Shown here piece after piece: positions 23,017 to 31,736 of a DNA stretch of 45,890 nt (position 1 is its first letter; each line of letters begins with the position of its first letter). The stretch comes from Syntrophobacteraceae bacterium. Its GTDB lineage: Bacteria; Desulfobacterota; Syntrophobacteria; Syntrophobacterales; Syntrophobacteraceae. A model generated the notes under the pieces. It was not told the DNA's origin, made no database searches, and worked only from the letters and a program-made list of their open reading frames with translations. The translations under genes were made by a program, and so were the position numbers. The stretch covers positions 1 to 45,890 of the forward strand of contig JALOOX010000022.1 of NCBI GenBank assembly GCA_025454175.1, in the 5' to 3' direction.

Positions 23017-23937
23017 CTACTGATCCAGGTCTATCCCCACCTTGGCGGCCAGTTGCCGAATCGCGTCGAAATCCTGGTCCTCGGCGGGAATGATGCCGGC
23101 GAAGTGAGCGGCGTCACAAATGGAACGGTACCGGCTGTCGAGGCAGTCGATCTTGAGCAGTGCGTCGCGAATGCTGTTGACCGTGACCTGGGAGAGCCCC
23201 TGCCGGGCTGAATACATCCATCCCGGGTACCACGGCGTGTACCCCAGGATCCGGATCTGACTCAGGTCGACCCTGTCGGCCACCAGCTCCAGGGCGCCCT
23301 CCCGCACCGAGCCGATATCGTACCGTCCGCTGTAGACCGCCAGGACGACCTTCTCCTGCTGACCTCCGGGGCCCGGCATGAAGGAGATTTCGGCAAAATC
23401 CTCCTTCTTGATGCCATGCTCCCAGAAGAGCCCAAGGGCGTAAAGGTAGCCCCCGGCCGAGGAAGGATCGACGGCCACCCACCGCTTGCCGCGACAGTCC
23501 TGGATGGACTGGATCGCGTCGTTGTCGGCCCGGCTGATGATCAATCCGCGAAAATTCTCCTTCCCGTCCAGCTCGATGATGCGCGCGAAGGCCTGAGCTC
23601 CGTAGCGCTCATTCACCTTGATGTAGATGAACGGGTTGGCGAAGGAAATGTCGATCTTGCCCTGGCCCTTTTTCCGGATGTAGTCGTCGAAGCTGTCGGG
23701 ATAGACCTGCCGTATGGAAAGGCCCGTCTCTTTCTTGAGATACTCCACGAGGGGGTTGTGCCGTTCGAAGGAAACCTTGTGAAAATACTGGGGAACGTAG
23801 GCGTAGGTGATGATGTTCGGGTCTTCCTGAAAGCCGATTTCCTCGCGCTTGGCGAGGTCCACCCGGATGGGCTGCTCCTGCTCGCCGCAGGCCAGGGGCG
23901 TGAGCAATGCCACGAGCAACAGGACACCGAGCAGCAT
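23017..23937 (-). CDS. PhnD-like phosphate/phosphonate-type solute-binding lipoprotein
   Basis: About 306 residues from the chosen ATG 23937. A hydrophobic leader ends LLTPLAC-GEQ, a lipobox-like site with unusual Pro at -3. The mature part has PhnD-family features: IITYAYVPQYFHKVSFERHNPLVEYLKKETG, FANPFIYIKV, GKRWVAVDPSSAGGYLY and a late GSVREGALELV. The start is uncertain. There is no good ribosome site, and positive residues preferred for a leader lie just upstream (KLRAAR), so translation may begin earlier (ATGs at 24069 or 24084). No phnC/phnE transporter genes are nearby. The stop touches the sensor-kinase start, so it probably presents a ligand to that kinase. Confidence 0.85.
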   Translation of the reverse strand: MLLGVLLLVALLTPLACGEQEQPIRVDLAKREEIGFQEDPNIITYAYVPQYFHKVSFERHNPLVEYLKKETGLSIRQVYPDSFDDYIRKKGQGKIDISFANPFIYIKVNERYGAQAFARIIELDGKENFRGLIISRADNDAIQSIQDCRGKRWVAVDPSSAGGYLYALGLFWEHGIKKEDFAEISFMPGPGGQQEKVVLAVYSGRYDIGSVREGALELVADRVDLSQIRILGYTPWYPGWMYSARQGLSQVTVNSIRDALLKIDCLDSRYRSICDAAHFAGIIPAEDQDFDAIRQLAAKVGIDLDQ

Positions 23938-24380
23938 CCGGGCAGCCCGAAGCTTCGGATCAATGCGTCCGGCCGGTCCCCGGGGCAGACGCCCGCCCCG
24001 CGTCCCCCGGTCGCATCGTCTCTCTCTCGTTGATCGGCAGGCTTCATGGCCAATCGGCAACCGCTTCATCGCCTCCATCCGCATTGAGCCCAGGGGAGCC
24101 GCATCCCCTCCGCCCGGCAGGATCGCCGGCGTTCCCAATGACCGGCGGATCGGGGAAACACTCCGGGAGGCTGTCCGAGAACGGGACCATCGCCCTCCGT
24201 TGACTTTCCGGAGGTATTGTCGGACAACTTCCCGGGCTGACCAAAACACTATAACTCCGGCAGGGCTTCGGAGGGAATGCTTTCACCAGGAGAGGACCGT
24301 TGTCAAGCCCATTCGCAGGCCCACGACCCTTGACGGAAAAAGGTGGCCCAAGGCAGTCCGGCCCGCTCGGGCCGTCAAGC
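23938..24380 (-). other. 443-bp leader/intergenic region
   Basis: The PhnD-like frame stays open upstream to 24249 but becomes Arg-rich and unlike a protein, so it is treated as leader. Visible elements are TATAGT (24248-24253, minus strand) as a weak -10, the palindrome TTGTCGGACAA (24217-24227) just downstream of it as a possible operator, and a CGGCCCG/CGGGCCG hairpin (24359-24374) nested in CTTGACGG/CCGTCAAG arms, which may terminate the upstream receiver gene. All are low confidence. Confidence 0.3.
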
Positions 24381-25082
24381 TCAGCTCGACTGGTCGTCCT
24401 CGATTTCCTCGCAGATGCTCGGATAGTGGCGACGGAGACATTCGGGGCAGATGCCGTGGCTGAATTCGGCCTCGGTGTGGCGGGTGAGGTATTCTTCCAG
24501 GACGACCCACGACGCCTGTTTTCGGGGGTCCGTATCCTTGAGCCGGATCTTCTTGCAATTGGCGCAAATGGGCAGAATCCCCCGCAGGGTCCTGATTTCC
24601 TGCAATGCCTGGCGCAGCTCGGCGTTGACCCGCTTCAGCTCCTCGTTCCCCGCGGAAAGCCTCTCATTCTGAGCATGAATGGTGTCGGCCGAAGCTTTGA
24701 GGGCCAGGTGCGTCCGCACCCGAGCCAGCAGCTCCTCGGAGTTGAAGGGCTTGGTGATGTAGTCCACCGCCCCGGTGTGGAAGCCGCGGGCGATGTCCTC
24801 GGGGGAGGTCCTGGCCGTGAGAAAAATCACCGGAATGCTCCGGGTCTCCCCGCGCTCCTTGAGGCGGGCGCATACCTCGTAGCCGTCCATATCGGGCATC
24901 ATGACGTCGAGAAGAACGAGGTCGAAGGAGTCGGTAAGCACCATGGAGAGGGCCTGGGAACCGCTGGTGGCGAAGGATAGGGAATAACCCTCGCGCCTCA
25001 GAATGTTCCCAAGGACCTGGATGTTGGTGGAAATGTCGTCCACGATGAGAATGCGCAAGGCGGCTTTCGGCGAATCATTCAC
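24381..25082 (-). CDS. response regulator with C-terminal cysteine motif
   Basis: A 233-residue protein starting at GTG 25082, which overlaps the end of the hybrid-kinase gene by 8 nt and implies coupling. Residues about 8-125 are a receiver (ILIVDDISTN, phospho-Asp in LVLLDVMMPDMDGYE, TARTS, TKPF). A coiled coil follows (DTIHAQNERLSAGNEELKRVNAELRQALQEIRTLRG). The C-terminus has ILPICANCKKIRLKD...W..LEEYLTRHTEAEFSHGICPECL, a CxxC...CPxC arrangement common at the ends of deltaproteobacterial regulators and PAS proteins and likely to bind a metal. There is no DNA-binding domain. It presumably receives phosphate from the adjacent hybrid kinase and acts through protein contacts. Confidence 0.9.
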   Translation of the reverse strand: MNDSPKAALRILIVDDISTNIQVLGNILRREGYSLSFATSGSQALSMVLTDSFDLVLLDVMMPDMDGYEVCARLKERGETRSIPVIFLTARTSPEDIARGFHTGAVDYITKPFNSEELLARVRTHLALKASADTIHAQNERLSAGNEELKRVNAELRQALQEIRTLRGILPICANCKKIRLKDTDPRKQASWVVLEEYLTRHTEAEFSHGICPECLRRHYPSICEEIEDDQSS

Positions 25083-27711
25083 GCGGCTTCCCCAATGTTT
25101 CGAAGTCACGGACCAGGCGAGGGTAATTTTCGAGGGTGACCAGGATCTTGTCAATATCGAATCCCCTGGCGTGGAAAAGGAGATCGTCGCCATAGCTTTT
25201 CAGGCGTTCCACCGAGTACCGCGATCCCAGATCGGCGATGCGGGCGGCGAACGTCTCGATATCCGAAATGTTCTGTCTCTGCCTGACGGAATCCCAGTCT
25301 GTCATCAATCGGTCCTGGAGTGCCTCGAAAACAAGCTTGTACTCGTCTTCCGCGAGGCCGGCAATCTCTTCATTCTCTTCGGAAGGGATGCACCGCTGGA
25401 CGCATTCAAGGGCTTCCATGGCCGGTCCGGAATCGTTCCCCACAAATCTGCGGAGCTCCGCAAAAAACCGACTGCGCTCGAAAGGCCGGATGAGAAGGCC
25501 GTCGAAACCGGCCGAGAGCAACCGGTCGGTGTCCTCACGCATGGCCATGGCCGTGACGGCAATGACCGGAATGGGGCGGGTTTCCGGTTCGTTCCGAAGC
25601 TCCCGGATGGCGCCGTAGCCGTCCATGACGGGCATCCTGATGTCCATGAGAATGAGATCTGGACGGCTGGACCGGGCGAGCTCCACCGCCGCCTTGCCGT
25701 TTTCAGCCTCGAGGATGGTGACGTCCTTCCCTCGCAGCAGCTCACAGACGAGCTCACGGTTGATCTTCAGGTCGTCCGCAACGAGCAGCTTAAAACCGGT
25801 CCGTCTCAGTTCGACCTCGGAGGATTCATTCGGAGCGGGAAGGACGGCACCGCCCCTCGCCACGGGGACTTCCCGCAGCCGGATTTCGAACCTGCTGCCC
25901 CCTCCCTGGATGCCGCCGACGGAGATGCTCCCGCCCATCATTTCGACAAGCTTTTTGGTGATGGCAAGGCCCAGCCCGGTGCCGCCCCGGACAGTTGACC
26001 CCACATCAGCCTGCACCTGGGAAAAGGATTCGAAGATGAGATCGCGGACACCCGGATGGATGCCGATGCCGGTGTCCTCGACGGCGATGTGGAGATCGAG
26101 GTGCCCGGATTCCTCCGCCTGACGCAGGGACGTCATGGCGAGGATGACCTCGCCGGAATCCGTGAACTTCATGGCGTTTCCCAGGAGATTGATGAGAACC
26201 TGCCTGAGTCTGGCCTGGTCCAGCATGAGGCCGTCGGGCAGTGTCGGTGATACCCGCGTGATGAGTCGGATGCCTCTTTGAGCCATCTGGCTGTCAAAGA
26301 TCCGGCTCATCTCCTCGGCGAGTCGGTGCAGGTTCACCGACTCACGTCTGATCTCCATTTTGCCCGCCTCGATCTTCGAGAGGTCCAGGATGTCGTTGAT
26401 GAGGGTCATGAGGCCCTTGCCGCTGATCTTGATGGATTCCAGGTAACTCTTCTGAAGCGGGTCGGTGACCAGGGGGCAAAGAAGCTCGGTGAACCCCAGG
26501 ATGGCGTTCATAGGGGTCCTGATTTCATGGCTCATGCTGGCCAGGAATTCACTCTTGGCCTTGCTCGCGGCGCGTGCCGCCTCGCTCTCCCGCTTGGCAT
26601 GCTCCTTTTCCCGGCGCTCGGTCATGTCGATGGCCGACCCTTCGTAATAGGACAGGCCACCCGACTCGTTATGGACCCTCCGGGCCGAAATCGAGACCCA
26701 CACGGTGGATTTGTCCTTGCGGAACATCTGGGTCTCGAAGTCGACCACCTGCCCTTCACGTTGCAGGATCTCCTCGAATTTCGCACGATCGTCGGGGTTG
26801 GCGTAAAGCTCGCCGCGAATGCTCTCCACGCCGGCGAGGACCTCCCCCGGTGATTCATAACCCAGGATCCTGGCCAGGGACGGGTTCACGGTCAGGAAGC
26901 GGCCTTCCCCGGCCGTACTCCGGAAGATGCCCTCGCTGGCATTCTCGAAGATGCCGCGATACATCTCCTCGGTCTCCTTCAGGGCGACCTGGCTCCGGGC
27001 CAGCCTCAGCGACATGCTGTTGAAAGCTTCGGCGGTCTCTCCGATCTCGTCATTGGAGGAGATTTCCACGGTCTCGCCGAGGCGCCCCTCGTCGATTCCG
27101 CGGATGGCGTTGTGCAGCGCCGAAACGGGTTTGAGAACCAGGTGGGAAAGGAGCACGTTGAGCAGCAGAGACATCACCAGGATCATGGTGAGCAGCAGGG
27201 TGACAAAGAATCCGGAAGAGAGAAGAATCCCCCTCCGCAAGGCGGACAGGTCGTAGAAGATCCTGGCCTCTCCCACTTTCATGCCGATCACTTCGATGGG
27301 CCTCGAGAAAACCGCCAGGGATCGGTCCTTGTGAGAGATGGTTTTCAGACCGTCAATCGAATGCGTGGCTTGCGGAGCCCATCCCTCCATGGCCTCGGCC
27401 AACTGCTCCTCGGTGGACGCGTAATGCCGTCCATCCGGCAGGTACACCGAAGCAGCCTCGATCCCCTCGACACTGCAAATCTCGGCCAGGGACGCCTGCA
27501 GGGCTCTCCGCTGGTCCGCGTAGAGCTCGTTGGCGAGATCTTCCATCTTCTGGTTCAGCACGCTGTCCACCAGCAGGCGCGCGTTGTTGATGTGGGCGTG
27601 GTAGCGGTCCACCTCGAAGGGATACAGGATCCCTCCAAAAAGCACGGCGATGACGGCGGAAGTGAACAGGATGACAAGGTTGATCTTGGATCTGAGGCTT
27701 CTGGACTTCAT
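25075..27711 (-). CDS. hybrid sensor histidine kinase (HAMP-PAS-HisKA-HATPase-REC)
   Basis: An 878-residue membrane kinase. TM1 is at about 10-30, an extracytoplasmic sensor at about 30-165, TM2 at about 170-195, then HAMP (VLKPVSALHNAIRGIDEGRLGE) and PAS (MYRGIFENASEGIFRSTAGEG). HisKA has [19 protein letters not shown] and the ATPase domain has NAMKFTDSG, DTGIGI and [15 protein letters not shown] receiver at about 650-765 has LILMDIRMPVMDG. The last 110 residues form a helical domain like the degenerate phosphotransfer tails of such kinases, with no clear His site. It follows two solute-binding protein genes with a 3-nt gap and overlaps the receiver gene, so the natural reading is that a binding protein docks on its periplasmic domain. 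Confidence 0.93.
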   Translation of the reverse strand: MKSRSLRSKINLVILFTSAVIAVLFGGILYPFEVDRYHAHINNARLLVDSVLNQKMEDLANELYADQRRALQASLAEICSVEGIEAASVYLPDGRHYASTEEQLAEAMEGWAPQATHSIDGLKTISHKDRSLAVFSRPIEVIGMKVGEARIFYDLSALRRGILLSSGFFVTLLLTMILVMSLLLNVLLSHLVLKPVSALHNAIRGIDEGRLGETVEISSNDEIGETAEAFNSMSLRLARSQVALKETEEMYRGIFENASEGIFRSTAGEGRFLTVNPSLARILGYESPGEVLAGVESIRGELYANPDDRAKFEEILQREGQVVDFETQMFRKDKSTVWVSISARRVHNESGGLSYYEGSAIDMTERREKEHAKRESEAARAASKAKSEFLASMSHEIRTPMNAILGFTELLCPLVTDPLQKSYLESIKISGKGLMTLINDILDLSKIEAGKMEIRRESVNLHRLAEEMSRIFDSQMAQRGIRLITRVSPTLPDGLMLDQARLRQVLINLLGNAMKFTDSGEVILAMTSLRQAEESGHLDLHIAVEDTGIGIHPGVRDLIFESFSQVQADVGSTVRGGTGLGLAITKKLVEMMGGSISVGGIQGGGSRFEIRLREVPVARGGAVLPAPNESSEVELRRTGFKLLVADDLKINRELVCELLRGKDVTILEAENGKAAVELARSSRPDLILMDIRMPVMDGYGAIRELRNEPETRPIPVIAVTAMAMREDTDRLLSAGFDGLLIRPFERSRFFAELRRFVGNDSGPAMEALECVQRCIPSEENEEIAGLAEDEYKLVFEALQDRLMTDWDSVRQRQNISDIETFAARIADLGSRYSVERLKSYGDDLLFHARGFDIDKILVTLENYPRLVRDFETLGKPRE

Positions 27712-27714
27712 GGG

Positions 27715-28878
27715 CTATTCAGGCAAGGGCTGAACGGTTTTGAGATAACGGGGGCTTCCATTCACGATCTCCATGATCACCGCGGCTTTCACAGGATCCC
27801 TGCCCGACGAGAAGTCCATGTGTCCCGTCACTCCCTCGAAGGCGCGAGTCTCCTGGAGAGCGGCCCTGATTCGGCCCCTCTCCGGGGCTCCGGCCCTCCG
27901 AATGGCGTCGCTCAACAGCATGACGGCGTCGTATCCCAGGGCGGCTCCCGCGCCAAGGTCCCCCTCGCGCGAGTATTTGTGAACGAATGCGCGTGCTTTT
28001 TCAGTCCGGGAGCTCTCCGTCCAGTGCGAGCTATAGTACCCTCTCTTGATGCTTGTACCCCCTGAGTCGAGGAAGCTAGGCTCGCTCCAACCATCGCCTC
28101 CCATCGGGATGGAGGGAACCTCGGCCTCCTGGAGACGCCTGGCAATGACTCCACTCTCGTCATGGCCCGACAGAAAGACGACATCGGGCTGGGCAGCCTG
28201 GACCCGGCGCACGAGGGGGCCGAAGTCCTCCTGCTTGAGCTTGTACTCCAGCTCCAGAACGACCTTGCCACCAAGGCGCTCGAGCTCCCTGCGAAATACC
28301 TCCGCAAGTCCCAGGCTGAAGTCGCTGTTCAGGTTCACGAAAACGGCGGCGGTTCCGGCTTTGAGGTCGGAGCGGGCGAAGGCCGCCATGATCTTGCCCT
28401 GCAGGTTGTCCGTGTAGCAGACCCTGAAGATGTGGTCTCCCACCGCCGTGACGGCGGGGCTCGTCGAATAGTTGGTGATCATGGGAATCCCGCGTTCCTG
28501 GGCAACCCGCGCGGCGGCAAGGGAGTGCGAGCTCCAGACGGAGCCCAGAATGGCGACGACGTTGGCCCCATCGGCCTGTTCGACCGCGGCGGCCGACCCG
28601 ATGGGCGTGCTGTTGTTGTCGAAAACCAGAAGTCGCAGGGGCTTGTTCAAAATTCCCCCGCTCCGGTTGATTTCGTCCACGGCGAGACGCACTCCGATAA
28701 GCGAGGTGGCATTCGACGCCTTCGCAACCCCCGTCAAGGCGTAGATGCCCGCAACGTCGATGGTCTCCTCGGCCCTCACGGATGGGCATGCCACGATTCC
28801 CGACAGGAGCAGCACAAACCAGAGCTTCCAGGATGCGCCCATCGAGCGGAAGGGGCGAGCCTTTGAACTGCTTTGCAT
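27715..28878 (-). CDS. branched-chain-amino-acid-type periplasmic binding protein (Peripla_BP_6), copy 2
   Basis: A 387-residue exported protein. ATG 28878 is preferred (AGGGAA upstream); another ATG lies at 28884. The signal peptide (SWKLWFVLLLSGIVACPSVRA-EE) is followed by the LivJ-type fold: IDVAGIYALTGVAKASNATSLIGVRLAVDEINRSGGIL, LLVFDNNSTPIGSAAA, GIPMITNYSTSPAVTAVGDHIFRVCYTD and LGYDAVMLLSDAIRRAG. It is clearly related to its upstream neighbour (shared GIPMIT..ST.P..T.VGD.IFR.C), so the pair arose by tandem duplication. No permease or ATPase genes are close. Its stop is 3 nt from the hybrid-kinase start. I infer a signalling rather than an uptake role, with an amino acid or similar small molecule as ligand. 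Confidence 0.9.
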   Translation of the reverse strand: MQSSSKARPFRSMGASWKLWFVLLLSGIVACPSVRAEETIDVAGIYALTGVAKASNATSLIGVRLAVDEINRSGGILNKPLRLLVFDNNSTPIGSAAAVEQADGANVVAILGSVWSSHSLAAARVAQERGIPMITNYSTSPAVTAVGDHIFRVCYTDNLQGKIMAAFARSDLKAGTAAVFVNLNSDFSLGLAEVFRRELERLGGKVVLELEYKLKQEDFGPLVRRVQAAQPDVVFLSGHDESGVIARRLQEAEVPSIPMGGDGWSEPSFLDSGGTSIKRGYYSSHWTESSRTEKARAFVHKYSREGDLGAGAALGYDAVMLLSDAIRRAGAPERGRIRAALQETRAFEGVTGHMDFSSGRDPVKAAVIMEIVNGSPRYLKTVQPLPE

Positions 28879-28926
28879 GGTCATTTCCCTCAGGGTCCTT
28901 CCTGCCCGAGCCATGGCACGGGAGGT

Positions 28927-30051
28927 TCAATAATTGAGCGTCATGAAATACTTCGGTCCATCCTTATCGAATCTCAACAGGATGATATCCTTGTGCTTCG
29001 GGTTTCGGCTCTCGTCGAAGGCGATAACGCCCGTTGCTCCCTCGAATGCGTCGGTCCGGGCCAGCGCGTCCCTGATCTGTTTCGGATCAGCCCCGCCGGC
29101 GCGTCTTATTGCATCATTGAGCAGCATCACGGCGTCGTAGGCCAGGGGCGCGCTCATGTTCCCTATGTCCTGGCCGAACTTGTCCCGATGGATTTTTTGA
29201 AGATGCCTGCTTCTGGCCAGTGGCACCCGCGGATGCCACGGCGCGGATTGAAAACTGCCGTCGAGGGCTTCCCCCGCGACGGCATGGATTTCGTCCCATG
29301 CGTCTCCGCCGAGGAAGACGGTCTTGAGCCCATTGGATGCTGCCTGTTTGATGAGGAGTCCGCTGTCGCGCGTGTACCCCGGCAGGTAGACGGCTTCGGG
29401 AGCGAGGGATTTCATCTCCCTGATGATATCCGAGAAGTCTATGGCCTTGCCGCGGTAGCCCCGCTCCAGGAGAATGGTCCCGCCGTCCTGTACAAAGGCC
29501 TCCTTGAAATGATCCCCAAGGGCCAGGGAGTAGGCCTCGTCCATGTTCTTGAGGATGATGACCCTCCGGACCCGCAGGCTTTCCCGGGCGAACCGGGCCA
29601 TGGCGCGCCCCTGTGACGAATCCACGAAGCAAATCCTGAAGATGTAGTCTCCCACTTTGGTGATGTCTGGATGAGTGGATGCCGGGGTGATCATGGGGAT
29701 GCCGTGCTTTTGAAGAATGGGGGCCATGGCCAGCGAATGGGAGCTCCAGTGAGCCCCGATGACCGCCGCGGCACCGAGCCGGCAGGCCCTTTCGGCCGCG
29801 AGGCTGGAGCCGATGGCCGTGCTCTGGTTGTCGAGAAGTATCAGCTCCAGGGGCCGTCCCAGAACACCTCCGTTCTGATTGATCTCGGAAGCCGCCAGCT
29901 GAGCGAGGGTGGCGAGGGGGGCATTGTGGGAAGCCGCGATGCCGCTCAGCGAGAAGACGGCAGCCACCTTGATGGGCTCGGCCGCGAGCACCGCATGCGT
30001 GCAGCAGACTGCCAGGGTGATCGAGAAGAGCAGGGCTCTGAGGGCTTTCAT
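28927..30051 (-). CDS. branched-chain-amino-acid-type periplasmic binding protein (Peripla_BP_6), copy 1
   Basis: A 374-residue exported protein with signal peptide ALRALLFSITLAVCCTHAVLA-AE and AGGA about 9 nt before the ATG. The mature fold matches the LivJ family: IKVAAVFSLSGIAASHNAPLATLAQLAASEINQNGGVLGRPLELILLDNQST, AAAVIGAHWSSHSLAMAPIL, GIPMITPASTHPDITKVGDYIFRICFVD and LAYDAVMLLNDAIRRAGG. It is the first of two tandem paralogues in front of the hybrid kinase and lies 103 nt after the sigma-54 regulator. Divergence between the copies suggests two ligands, or an activating and an antagonising input, for one kinase. No transporter genes accompany it. Confidence 0.9.
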   Translation of the reverse strand: MKALRALLFSITLAVCCTHAVLAAEPIKVAAVFSLSGIAASHNAPLATLAQLAASEINQNGGVLGRPLELILLDNQSTAIGSSLAAERACRLGAAAVIGAHWSSHSLAMAPILQKHGIPMITPASTHPDITKVGDYIFRICFVDSSQGRAMARFARESLRVRRVIILKNMDEAYSLALGDHFKEAFVQDGGTILLERGYRGKAIDFSDIIREMKSLAPEAVYLPGYTRDSGLLIKQAASNGLKTVFLGGDAWDEIHAVAGEALDGSFQSAPWHPRVPLARSRHLQKIHRDKFGQDIGNMSAPLAYDAVMLLNDAIRRAGGADPKQIRDALARTDAFEGATGVIAFDESRNPKHKDIILLRFDKDGPKYFMTLNY

Positions 30052-30154
30052 GGATCGTCATTCCTGCTTTTCGGTCTGTCGATGTGGAAAGTGCCGGAGG
30101 GAATCCGGGATTTCAGGTCGCCTGGCAACGGAAGCGCGTGTGTCCACCGCGGCT

Positions 30155-31588
30155 TCAGGAGGGCTCTTCCTCCGAGTCCTCCTTCTTGAAGCTGCGGGAG
30201 CTCAGCTTGTTCTCCTTGATCAGGCGATGCAGGTACTGCCGTTTCACGCCGGACTCCCGGGCCGCCTGGGACACGTTGCCCGAGTGCCTGGCCAGGACCT
30301 TGGTCAGGTACTGCGTTTCGAACTCCTCGATCAGGCGATCCTTGGCCTCCTTGAAAGGAAGGCTGAAGATTTCCTCTCCAGGTTCGAGAGGACTTGCCGA
30401 ACAGGGAGCCCCGGCGTCGGGGGCCATGGTGAGGATGTCCGAAAGGCGGACCTCGTCGCCTGACGCCATGATGACGCCCCTCTCGATGGTGTTTTCGAGC
30501 TGGCGCACGTTCCCGGGCCACTCCTGCTCCATGAGGTGGGCCATGACCCGACTCGAGAACCGGGACACCTCCTTTTTGTGAAGGGTGCAGTATTTATGAA
30601 GGAAGTGCTGAGCCAGCGAGGGGATGTCCTCGGCTCTCTCCCTGAGAGGCGTCAGGTGAATATTGAAAACATTCAGTCTATAGAACAGGTCTTCCCGGAA
30701 TTCCCCCCGGCGAATCTTTTCCGGGAGATTCTGGTTGGTGGCGGCGATGAACCGGATGTCCACCTTGCGGATGGCATTGGCCCCGAGGACCTTGTACTCC
30801 CCTTCCTGGAGAAGGCGAAGGAGCTTGACCTGCATGGGCAGGCTCAGGTCCCCCGTTTCATCGAGGAACAGGGTCCCGTGGCTCGCCTCCTCGACCAGTC
30901 CCTTCTTGTCGCGGAGAGCGCCGGTGAAGGAGCCGCGCAGGTGACCGAAAAGCTCGCTTTCGATGAGGGCCTCGGGAATGGTGCTGCAGTTGATGGCGAT
31001 GAAGGGCTTGTCCTTGCGGGGGCTGTGGGAGTGGACGGCCCGCGCCACGAGCTCCTTGCCCGTGCCGCTCTCGCCGGTGATGAGCACCGTGGCCGAAGTC
31101 CTGGCCACGCGGTCGATCTGCAGGTGCAGGGCTCTCATGGCGGGACTGCCCCCGATCAGCGTCGGAAAGCGCGATCTTCCCTCCAGCTTTTCCCTGAGCA
31201 GGAGGTTCTCCTGCCGGAGGTTTCGCCATTTCAGCGCCTGGTCCACCACCTGCAGGATCCTTTCTTTACGGAAAGGCTTGGTGATATAATCGAAAGCGCC
31301 TTTTCGGGTGGCTTCTATGGCCGATTCGATGGTCCCGTAGGCGGTCATGAGGACCACGGCGATGGTTTCGTCATGGGACTTGACTTCCTCGAGGATTTGA
31401 ATCCCGTCGCGCTGGGGCATCTTCAAATCGGTCAGCACGACGTCGAAGGATGCGGTGGCCAGCATCGCCGACAGGGACGTGGGGTTGTCCGTGGCCGTGA
31501 CTTCATAACGGTCACTGTCCGACAGCATCCGTTGAATGAGCAGGAGCATGTCCGCTTCGTCGTCGATGATGAGAATCCGAGAGGCCAT
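30155..31588 (-). CDS. sigma-54-dependent response regulator (NtrC family)
   Basis: A 477-residue enhancer-binding activator. ATG 31588 places the receiver right at the N-terminus (RILIIDDEADMLLLIQ; phospho-Asp54 in VLTDLKMP; Lys104 in TKPF). The AAA domain has Walker A GESGTGKE at 172-179, the sigma-54 contact loop as GSFTGA (the usual GAFTGA with Ser for Ala), and Walker B GTLFLDETGDL. The C-terminus has a Fis-type helix-turn-helix (VSQAARESGVKRQYLHRLIKEN). It is divergent from a Cache sensor kinase and upstream of the binding-protein/hybrid-kinase genes, so either kinase may be its partner. Candidate binding sites lie in the divergent spacer and before the UspA operon, where a -24/-12 promoter is also present. 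Confidence 0.95.
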   Translation of the reverse strand: MASRILIIDDEADMLLLIQRMLSDSDRYEVTATDNPTSLSAMLATASFDVVLTDLKMPQRDGIQILEEVKSHDETIAVVLMTAYGTIESAIEATRKGAFDYITKPFRKERILQVVDQALKWRNLRQENLLLREKLEGRSRFPTLIGGSPAMRALHLQIDRVARTSATVLITGESGTGKELVARAVHSHSPRKDKPFIAINCSTIPEALIESELFGHLRGSFTGALRDKKGLVEEASHGTLFLDETGDLSLPMQVKLLRLLQEGEYKVLGANAIRKVDIRFIAATNQNLPEKIRRGEFREDLFYRLNVFNIHLTPLRERAEDIPSLAQHFLHKYCTLHKKEVSRFSSRVMAHLMEQEWPGNVRQLENTIERGVIMASGDEVRLSDILTMAPDAGAPCSASPLEPGEEIFSLPFKEAKDRLIEEFETQYLTKVLARHSGNVSQAARESGVKRQYLHRLIKENKLSSRSFKKEDSEEEPS

Positions 31589-31637
31589 GATCCGGGGGGT
31601 CTCCTCGATGGCGGGGCTCTTTTTCGTATCCTGCCGC

Positions 31638-31652
31638 AGGTCATTGTGACCT
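31638..31652. promoter_or_regulatory. candidate operator palindrome overlapping a -10
   Basis: AGGTCATTGTGACCT is a perfect inverted repeat (AGGTCA, 3-nt centre, TGACCT). It overlaps the -10 of the promoter proposed for the sigma-54 regulator, which would fit autorepression. Confidence 0.4.
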
Positions 31653-31671
31653 CCACGGGAAAGGGAGTCAA
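31643..31671 (-). promoter_or_regulatory. candidate sigma-70 promoter for the sigma-54 regulator
   Basis: On the minus strand TTGACT (31671-31666) and CACAAT (31648-31643) are 17 bp apart. The -35 is good and the -10 matches 4 of 6. The leader is about 50 nt to ATG 31588. Confidence 0.4.
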
Positions 31672-31677
31672 CGACAA

Positions 31678-31696
31678 TGTCACATAAAAGTTTCAC
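31678..31696. promoter_or_regulatory. shared regulatory motif, site A
   Basis: TGTCACATAAAAGTTTCA lies between the divergent sigma-54 regulator and sensor kinase. It matches site B upstream of the UspA operon at 15 of 18 positions and has rough dyad symmetry (TGTCAC against GTTTCA). It is inferred to bind the sigma-54 regulator. Confidence 0.5.
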
Positions 31697-31736
31697 CCCC
31701 CGCCAGGGTGGGGATTCGGAGTAAGGAGTCGCTTGG

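Noticed and set aside
23017..23937. PhnD-like gene as part of a phosphonate importer
   Set aside because: No phnC or phnE homologue is in the window, and the gene is fused in layout to a sensor kinase.
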